From NCBI GenBank assembly GCA_029721435.1, contig CM056580.1, positions 70,829,367-70,893,366 on the forward strand: 64,000 nt of DNA. The letters are read 5' to 3'. The stretch's first letter is position 1, and every line of letters starts with the position of its first letter. The notes beneath the pieces are model-generated. The model saw only the letters and a list, made by a program, of their open reading frames with translations, had not been told where the DNA came from and did not search any database. Source of the stretch: Gymnothorax reevesii (taxonomy: Eukaryota; Chordata; Actinopteri; Anguilliformes; Muraenidae). This document shows, piece by piece, positions 56,797-64,000 of the stretch. Both the position numbers and the translations under genes were made by a program.

Positions 56797-58406
56797 CAGG
56801 TCCTTCTCAAAAAATTAGCATATTGTGATAAAGTTCATTATTTTCTGTAATGTACTGATAAACATTAGACTTTCATATATTTTAGATTCTTTACACACAA
56901 CTGAAGTAGTTCAAGCCTTTTATTGTTTTAATATTGATGATTTTGGCATACAGCTCATGAAAACATAAAACTCCTGTCTCAAAAAATTAGCATAGCATGA
57001 AAAGGTACTCTATACGAGCTATTAACCTGATCATCTGAATCAACGAATTAACTCTAAACACCTGCAAAAGATTCCTGAGGCTTTTAAAAACTCCCAGCCT
57101 GGTTCATTACTCAAAACCGCAATCATGGGTAAGACTGCCGACCTGACTGCTGTCCAGAAGACCATCATTGACACCCTCAAGCAAGAGGGTAAGACACAGA
57201 AAGAAATCTCTGAGCGAATAGGCTGTTCCCAGAGTACTGCATCAAGGCACCTCAGTGGGACGTCTGTGGGAAGGAAAAAGTGTGGTAGAAAACGCTGCAC
57301 AACCAGAAGAGGTGACCGGACCCTGAGGAAGATTGTAGAGATGGGCCGATTCCAGACCTTGGGGGACCTGGGGAAGCAGTGGACTGAGTCTGGAGTAGAA
57401 ACATCCAGAGCCACCGTACACAGGTGTGTGCAGGAAATGGGCTACAGGTGCCGCATTCCCCAGGTCAAGCCACGTTTGAACCAGAAACAACGGCAGAAGC
57501 ACCTGACCTGGGCTACAGAGAAGCAGCACTGGACTGTTGCTCAGTGGTCCAAAGTACTTTTTTCGGATGAAAGCAAATTTTGCATGTCATTCGGAAATCA
57601 AGGTGCCAGAGTCTGGAGGAAGACTGGAGAGAAGGAAATGCCAAAATGCCTGAAGTCCAGTGTGAAGTACCCACAGTCAGTGATGGTCTGAGGTGCCAAG
57701 TCAGCTGCTGGTGTTGGTCCACTGTGTTTTATCAAGGGCAGGGTCAATGCAGCTAGATATCAGGACATTTTGGAGCACTTCATGCTTCCATCTGCTGAAT
57801 AGCTCTATGGAGATGAAGATTTCATTTTTCAGCACGACCTGGCACCTGCTCACAGTGCCAAAACCACTGGTAAATGGTTTACTGACTATGGTATTACTGT
57901 GCTCAATTGGCCTGCCAACTCTCCTGACCTGAACCCCATAGAGAATCGGTGGGATACTGTGAAGAGGGAGTTGAGAGACACCAGACCCAACACTGTGGAT
58001 GAGCTTAAGGCCGCTATCGAAGCATCCTGGGCCTCCATAACACCTCAGCAGTGCCACAGGCTGATTGCCTCCATGCCACGCCGCATTGAAGCAGGCATTT
58101 CTGCAAAAGGATTCTTGACCAAGTATTGAGTGTATAACTGAACATAATTATTTGAAGGTTGACTTTTTTTGTATAAAAACACTTTTTTTTAAATTGGTCG
58201 GATGAAATATGCTAATTTTTTGAGATAGGGATTTTTGGTTTTTCTTTACTTTTTTGCTAAAATCATCAATATTAAAACAATAAAAGGCTTGAACTACTTC
58301 AGTTGTGTGTAATGAATCTAAAATATATGAAAGTCTAATGTTTATCAATACATTACAGAAAATAATGAACTTTATCACAATATGCTAATTTTTTGAGAAG
58401 GACCTG
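56797..58406 (+). mobile_element. Tc1-like element, family E, with long IR/DR termini
   Basis: 1610 bp, TA at both sides (56795-56796, 58407-58408). Inverted termini of about 200 bp start CAGGTCCTTCTCAAAAAATT. A TCAAAAAATTAGCATA motif is repeated inside each terminus, the IR/DR design. Removing it rejoins QFMV with YLPPHT of the host transposase. Confidence 0.95.
57125..58129 (+). pseudogene. Tc1-like transposase with two nonsense codons (family E)
   Basis: One frame of 334 codons from MGKTADLTAVQKTIIDTLKQ to FLTKY, broken only by TGA at 57689-57691 (Trp expected in MVWG) and TAG at 57800-57802. HTH: KEISERIGCSQSTASRHLSG. Catalytic: LFSDESKF, then HDLAPAHSAK (usual Asn or Ser replaced by Leu), then [12 protein letters not shown]. 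Point mutations only, so insertion was fairly recent. Confidence 0.92.
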
Positions 58407-58993
58407 TATTTGCCCCCACACACTCCTTTTCTCAACCCAATAGCTTCTCAGCATGGAGGTGGAAAGTCTATGATCGTCGCCCTCATGAACGTGCCACCCT
58501 CCTCCAGGCTATGGATGACGCGTGTATTGAAATAACGACAGACCAATGTCAGGCCTGGATTCGTCATGCCAGGAGATTTCCGACCCCCCCCGATGCCTGG
58601 CAAGGGAAAATATCCACTGATCTCGATGAGAATCTCTGGCCAACTCCAGAAGAGAGTTGATGCAAATGATTTCACATTTTGTTTATTATTCCACTGTCTC
58701 TATTGTTTAGAACCTTATTGAAACATGTATCAAGTGTTTTTTGCAGTAATGAAAGCAATTGAAAAAACAACTTTGCAGTGAAGCTATTGGTATCTTGTGT
58801 GTGGGTGATCTAAAGTAGTGTTCCTACGGTATTTCATGATAGGTGAGTCATCAATGATGAGAATACACAATGCAAGGTTTTGAACAAATGGTTGGGCTGT
58901 GTTACAAGTGCTGACCGTTGAGTGTTGTATCTAACGTTTTGAAAATTGAGCAAAAACTTCTGAGGTTGGCGTCAAAGTGATTGTAAAACTGTA

Positions 58994-60737
58994 ATAATAA
59001 AAAACCAGCACAAAAACAATAAGGTTTCTGCCCTATGGACTTGAACCCCTAATTAATTGGAAAATTTGAGCTTGTAAACCTGTAACATCCTGATAACCTA
59101 ACCTACCGCTTGCATATAGCACAGCAGAGAGTGTTTGTGAATAAGTCTCAATTATGACACTTTACGGGTGCAAATTGATAGGCCAGATGTGTGGGGATCG
59201 CGTGCATGGCGTGAAGCCACGGCATGTGGCTGATAAAGGCACAGGGTGTGAGATCTGCTGAGGGGTCTTGAAGTTGCAGTTCAGAACTGAGCCACTGCGG
59301 AAGGTGAGTTATGTTCCGTGGGTTTCTGTGTGTTTTGGTTAGTCAATTTCAGGTTTTTACTATTTTTGTGATGTCCGTTTTTAGTCTTATGTCTTAGTGT
59401 TTCATATTTCGTATCTCTCCTGTGTTATTCCAGTCCACGTCTTACCCATGTACGGTCTTTGCTTTCTCCCCGGTCGCGTCATTAGTTTGTTGCCGTTTCT
59501 ATCAAAATAGATTGTGACACTATTTCGGGTGATTTAATGGATTCTGGGTTTCAGCCTTCCTTCCGTTCTCGTTTGCTAATTTCCCCTTGCTTTTCTATAT
59601 TACTAACCCGTACTAACAGTTTGTTTTCTAGAATGTATTAACCAAAACTAACATTGTGTATAAGACTAACGTACTAACGAGCACCCGGGATTGTACAGCT
59701 GCACTTACTAATTGACTAACGACCTCTCCGCAGTCGCCCTATTCTAGTCTCCGTCTCTGGCTTTCGTTTAACTGGCTTCGCTTTGTTTCCTGCAGATTCT
59801 GCTTTTATCTCATTTGTCCTGCTTCTTACTCTATGCACTTAGGAGTCTTTATTCAGTTCATTTATCCCGCCTTTGGGAGAGTCTTGTGATCCTCGTCCGT
59901 GTGTTAATGTTTTTCTGTTTCATGTAATTAGGTTTCCCTCGTGTTCCACCCTTTGTTAATTATATTAATTTTCTGCACCTGTGTTATTCGTGCCCCTGCC
60001 CTATATATGTTCCCTGCCCAGCAGCGCAGGTCAGATCTGACTTCGCTCACGTTCCCTTCATTCCCTATCGCCCTCTCTCAGTTCATTCCATTCGCCTTCA
60101 TGCCCCATCTTTTTTCAATTAGAGAGGCAAAACTGCTTTAAAATCTGGCATAACTTTAGATTTTATTAGCTCTTCTTGATTGTGTTCATTCGCAATTTAA
60201 CTTAGAGTATTTTGTATGTTTATTTCAAAATAAAGCATTTTACCGCATGACATATTTTGTTTTACCGCATGACATAGCACAACTGCATTAGACCATAACA
60301 CTTAAGTTAAAGAAGCTGGCTACTTCTGAAAAATGCCAAAGATATTCGGGCTTTCAAAGTGAACCTTTTAATGACATTAAAATGTGTTTTCCAACAGAAA
60401 ATCAAGAATCATAATAAACTATTTATTTGTTAATATTCAGAACATTAATCTAAAATATGAATAAAATATATTCATTAATAGTTCATTTATTCATATATTA
60501 ATTTATTGCAAGTCATTGAAGACACTTTATACTAGAGCAGATGATAAAGTCTATAATCCAGGCTTAAAGAGAATGCAGCCTGTACTGACATGACTGACAT
60601 TTATACGGACATTACTACCATCATATAGTTTCACAGTTATACCTTTTCCTTCTCTTTTCTAGTCTCTCCTCTCTAGCAGCAGGATCTGCCCTGATCTTTG
60701 CATGGAAATGTGCACCCCTCTCTTTACTGGAGAAATA
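58994..60737. other. Intergenic, possible LTR-like or promoter-like fragment, no gene recognised
   Basis: 59.3-60.25 kb is pyrimidine-rich, with CCCTATATATG at about 59999 and AATAAA near 60229, which could be a solo LTR or other repeat. I see no flanking duplication or TG/CA ends that I trust. Confidence 0.35.
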
Positions 60738-62315
60738 ACCCAATTCCGAAAAAGTTGGGACATTGTAAAAACACAAGTGTAAATTGTAAATAAAATCAAA
60801 CGCAATGACTTTCAAATCACATCAGCCAGTATTTTATTCACAGTAGAACAGAGATAACAGAGCAAGTTTTGAAACAGAAATTTTACAATTTTATCCACAA
60901 AATGAGCTCATTTCAAATTTGATGACTGCTATAAGTCTCAGAAAAGTTGGGACAGGGACCTGTTTACCATGGTGTAGCATCCCCTCTTCTTTTTAACGCA
61001 GAGTGGAGGCGTCTGGGCATTGAGGAGACAAGTTTCTTGAGTTTAGCCATTGGAATTTGATCCCACTCTTGTTTAATACAGGCTTCCAGCTGCTGGAGAG
61101 TTTTGGGTCTCCTTTGACAGACTTTTTGTTTAATTATGCACCAAATGTTCTCAATCGGTGAAAGATCAGGACTGCAGGCAGGCCAGTTCAGCACATGGAC
61201 TCTTCTACGACGAATCTATGTTGTAAGAGCGGCAGATGTGGTTTTGCATTGTCCTGCTGAAATACACAAGGCCTTCCCTGGAATAGATGTCATCTTGAGG
61301 GGAGCAAATGTTGCTCTGAAACCGTTATATACCTTTCAGCATTCATGGTACTTTTTAAAACATGCAAGTGCCCCACACCATATGCACTAATGCATCCCCA
61401 TACCATCAGAGATGCTGGCTTTTGAACTGAATGCTGATAACAGGAGGGGTAGTCTTGCTCCTCTTTAGCCCGGAGGATACGACGCCCATGATTTCCAACA
61501 AGAATTTCAAATTTGGACTCGTCTGACCACATCACACTTTGCCACTCCTTCAGTCCATTTTAAATGAGCCTTGGGCCACAGAACACAGTGGCGCTTCTGG
61601 ATCATGCACAACGATGGCTTTTTTTTTGCATAATAGGGTTTTAGGTGGCATCTGTGGATGGCATGGCAGACTGTGTTTACAGACAGTGGTTTCTTGAAGT
61701 ATTCCTGGGCCCATTTAGTGATGTCAATGACAGAATCGTCCTGGTAAGTGATGCAGTGGCGTCTGAGGGCCCGAAGATCACGGGCATCCAGTAAAGGTCT
61801 TCGGCCTTGTCACTTATGCACAGAGATTTTTCCTGTTTCTCTGAATCTTTTGATGATGTTATACACTGTCAATGATGAGCCCTTCAAAGCCTTTGCAATT
61901 TTACATTGAGGAACATTGTTTTTAAAGCATTCCACTATTTTTTTACACAAGCCTTCACAGATTGGAGAGCCTCTGGCCATCTTTACTTATGAGAGACTCA
62001 GCCTCTCTAAGACATCCCTTTTAAAGCCAATCATGTTACACACCTGATGCCAGTTCACTTAATTACTTGCTAAATGATCTTTCAGCTGATTCTCTTTTAT
62101 ATTAATTCCTTTTTCAGCTCTTTTTTTGGCTGCGTCACAACTTTTTTGAGACCTGTGGCGGCCATAAAATTTGAAATAGGCCCAGTTTGTGGGTAGAAAT
62201 GTAAAATGTCTCAGTTTCATCATTTGAAATATTGGCTGAGGTGATCTGAAAGTCATCGCATTTTGATTTTATTCACAATTTACACTTCATCCCAACTATT
62301 TCGGAATTGGGGTTG
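60738..62315 (-). mobile_element. Tc1-like element, family A, copy 2
   Basis: Left end ACCCAATTCCGAAAAAGTTG (first bases eroded). Right end TATTTCGGAATTGGGGTTG followed by TA at 62316-62317. Confidence 0.9.
60964..61980 (-). pseudogene. Tc1-like transposase pseudogene (family A copy 2)
   Basis: Blocks [35 protein letters not shown] and NWPACSPDLSPIENIWCI to GDATPW and a stop. Frameshifted near 61230-61290 and in the N-terminal part. The closing Glu (SPIENIW) is intact, unlike copy 3. Confidence 0.9.
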
Positions 62316-62317
62316 TA

Positions 62318-64000
62318 AAAAATGTTTAAAATATATAAAATTTATTACAAATGTTAAAAGTAATGAAGAATAATTTAGAAAGAAAAGGATAATTCAGTTC
62401 AAATCTTCTGTGTCGTGGTATAACAGCATGTCATTTGTAAAAACGTTTGTCCACATGACATATTTTGTTTGTCTGTATGACGGATTCCTTCATTTTCATT
62501 CCTAACAGGCAGTTGCATGGCCACCTATTCACATTACTAACCTTGACCTTGACGTATAAACCTTAAATTACATGTGTAAATCAATATTTTTAAAATGTTA
62601 AACTTTATCAGCACTTTTTTGACGCTGGACTGCATGACACTCAAATCTGTGACACTTTGTATGACACCTGGAAAAGGTGATAATAACTTAAACATAGGAG
62701 CACATTTTTGAACTTGCCTCCAACTCTGGTTGTCCTCAGGGGTCCTCTGAGTGATGACATCACAGGTCACATGATTTGAGTCATATTTCTAAAGTACAAA
62801 ATGGCTTCCAATCTTTGTTTTATAACATGAGGGAAATCTGTCTTTGCGGAACAAAGTGATTTGGAAATTAATGACATTTCTTAAAGAGATATCCTATTAA
62901 TACTTTGCAGTGCTTTTCTGTACTCTATAAAAAATATGCCAAATACCAAAGTTGATGATTTTAAACATTTTTAATCATTTTAAAAGCAGTTGTCTTTTTT
63001 TAAATGCAGTGACCCCCATTTTATCGCCTGACATTTACCACTTGAATGGTGTCAAAGTCTACCAATTTTGTGAGTTAGGAGGGAGAATAATGTAAGATTA
63101 ACAATATCAAACTTATTTTTTACAAGTACGTAATAGAAATTTCCCCTGGAATAGCCATTATTTGGCTACTTAGCTTCCGTTCAGCCACAAGCTTTTCACT
63201 AACTGGTATTTACATACACCAAATATGACGTTAGGCAACTACCTAGGTTGGTAAACTGGCTTGCTGGTTAAGTTAGCCCACAGTTAGTTTGCTTGCTCAG
63301 CTGGCCTTACTCGGTGAATATAAATCACTTGAAACAGTGAATAGCGATTATTTTAGTACTTAAATGGCGTTAGATGAGCAAGTTTAGCTACCTATATAGA
63401 ATGTAGTGTGGCAAACGAATTAGTATAGTCCCACCAGGCTAAGCAAACAAATAGCTATGACTAGGTGCTAGTAATTTCTAATACGTTACTATGAACTCGT
63501 TCTGCCCGGTAATCAGGAGGATCATGGGATGTGTAGTTTTAAGACTACAAAGAAGATTAACATGGTAATGCAAATTTTAAATGATTTTAATTATAGCTGA
63601 CTCCGGTCATGAAAAACAACATTTACTAGAGTTAGTCAGAAATATGAAGCCAATTCTCGAAATTGGTAGAAGATTGAAAACGACGGGAAGTGCTTCAAAG
63701 GTGAATATTTTAAAAAAGTCTTGAGTGAAGAGAGTGAAGTGATGTCATCGCTACTTTATGGGCGTATTCGAGTCCCTGTTCTTGGCGACTCTTGGGTTGA
63801 TTCGACACGAGTCGACGATCTGAACAGCCGAGAACCAACACGAGAATGCGTTCTTGCCACGCCCCACTTTTAGGAGAGTGCGACGAGTGTCGTCAAGAAC
63901 TAAGATGGTGGACACGGGAGATGCGCATCTGAAATTTTCATCAATTTCACCATTTAATCTTGTTAATAGCCCTCTATTCATGAGAATGCGTAGTTTCAGT
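62318..64000. other. Intergenic sequence, no gene recognised
   Basis: AT-rich, with a stretch near 63240-63310 resembling 8260-8290 (TTAGTTTGCTTGCTCAG). Short open frames near the end match nothing I know. Confidence 0.5.

Larger units (their letters stand above)
55260..58660 (+). pseudogene. IS630-like transposase pseudogene with RG-rich N-terminus
   Basis: The first 97 codons (55260-55553) are very rich in Arg, Gly and Gln (RGRGRGRRGEGERFG), ending in NEIRAMVVDHVINRGITE; then the frame shifts into an IIRTFRNENR block. After a likely intron (to the CCCTGCAG acceptor at about 55829), the helical part RPNGGGRGRILTDQQELAVV and LPTIARILKRNQVS follows. The catalytic part has Asp in YIDEAGFN and Asp in VVWDNVRFHHAE, then LPPHTPFLNPI. 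The catalytic Glu that should follow NPI is lost in a small frameshifting deletion. Ends TGA at 58658. Inactive. Confidence 0.85.
54757..58991 (+). mobile_element. IS630/Tc1/mariner-superfamily element, 4.2 kb with two nested insertions
   Basis: Termini CAGTTTTTTACAATCGCTTC and the inverse of its relative at 58937-58991 form a TIR of about 50 bp with mismatches. TA target duplication at 54755-54756 and 58992-58993, with TAATAA on both outer sides. Without the MITE and the Tc1 it would be about 2.4 kb. Confidence 0.88.

Noticed and set aside
59941..60141. 66-codon plus-strand frame with TATA-like sequence nearby
   Set aside because: Looks like repeat or LTR-type DNA; no domain and no supporting splice signals.

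Overview
This is a teleost nuclear DNA window: spliced genes with GT-AG introns and very dense Tc1/mariner-, hAT- and LINE-type mobile DNA. I cannot name the species. No prokaryotic, viral, rRNA, tRNA or CRISPR feature was recognised.

The only host gene I can support is the 5' coding part of piwil2 (zili-like PIWI Argonaute), on the minus strand. Eleven coding exons were read from 49192 down to 4883. Every exon has an AG acceptor and a GT donor, and all ten junction phases agree, giving 564 uninterrupted codons. These cover the RG-rich Tudor-docking tail, the N domain, linker 1 and essentially the whole PAZ domain. The MID and PIWI exons were not found and should lie left of position 1. Eight introns total about 6 kb; the other two are very large (22.8 kb and 13.9 kb) and are filled with mobile elements.

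Layout by position. 1-4.64 kb: intron, with a TIR repeat and an AAGGTCA-rich tandem tract. 4.9 kb: last exon in the window. 5-18.9 kb: large intron with two Tc1 copies and a TTAA-flanked TIR element. 18.9-25.5 kb: seven exons around a three-level nest of elements. 25.5-48.3 kb: the largest intron, with a 3.7 kb hAT-like element hosting a Tc1, two Helentron-like insertions, three more Tc1 copies and a LINE broken by two other elements. 48.3-49.2 kb: first three coding exons. 49.2-64 kb: upstream flank with four tandem-repeat tracts, a 29-bp perfect hairpin, a 4.2 kb IS630-like transposon carrying two nested elements, and another Tc1.

The most unusual item is a small Helentron-like (rolling-circle type) element family. 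It has a 119-bp copy, and a 1048-bp copy with two successive 3' termini separated by about 146-bp tandem units made of AGGTCA half-sites. Empty sites can be inferred for both. The gene and the mobile DNA are linked by biology: Piwil2 is a germline transposon-silencing protein, and its own introns form a well-ordered record of transposon invasion.
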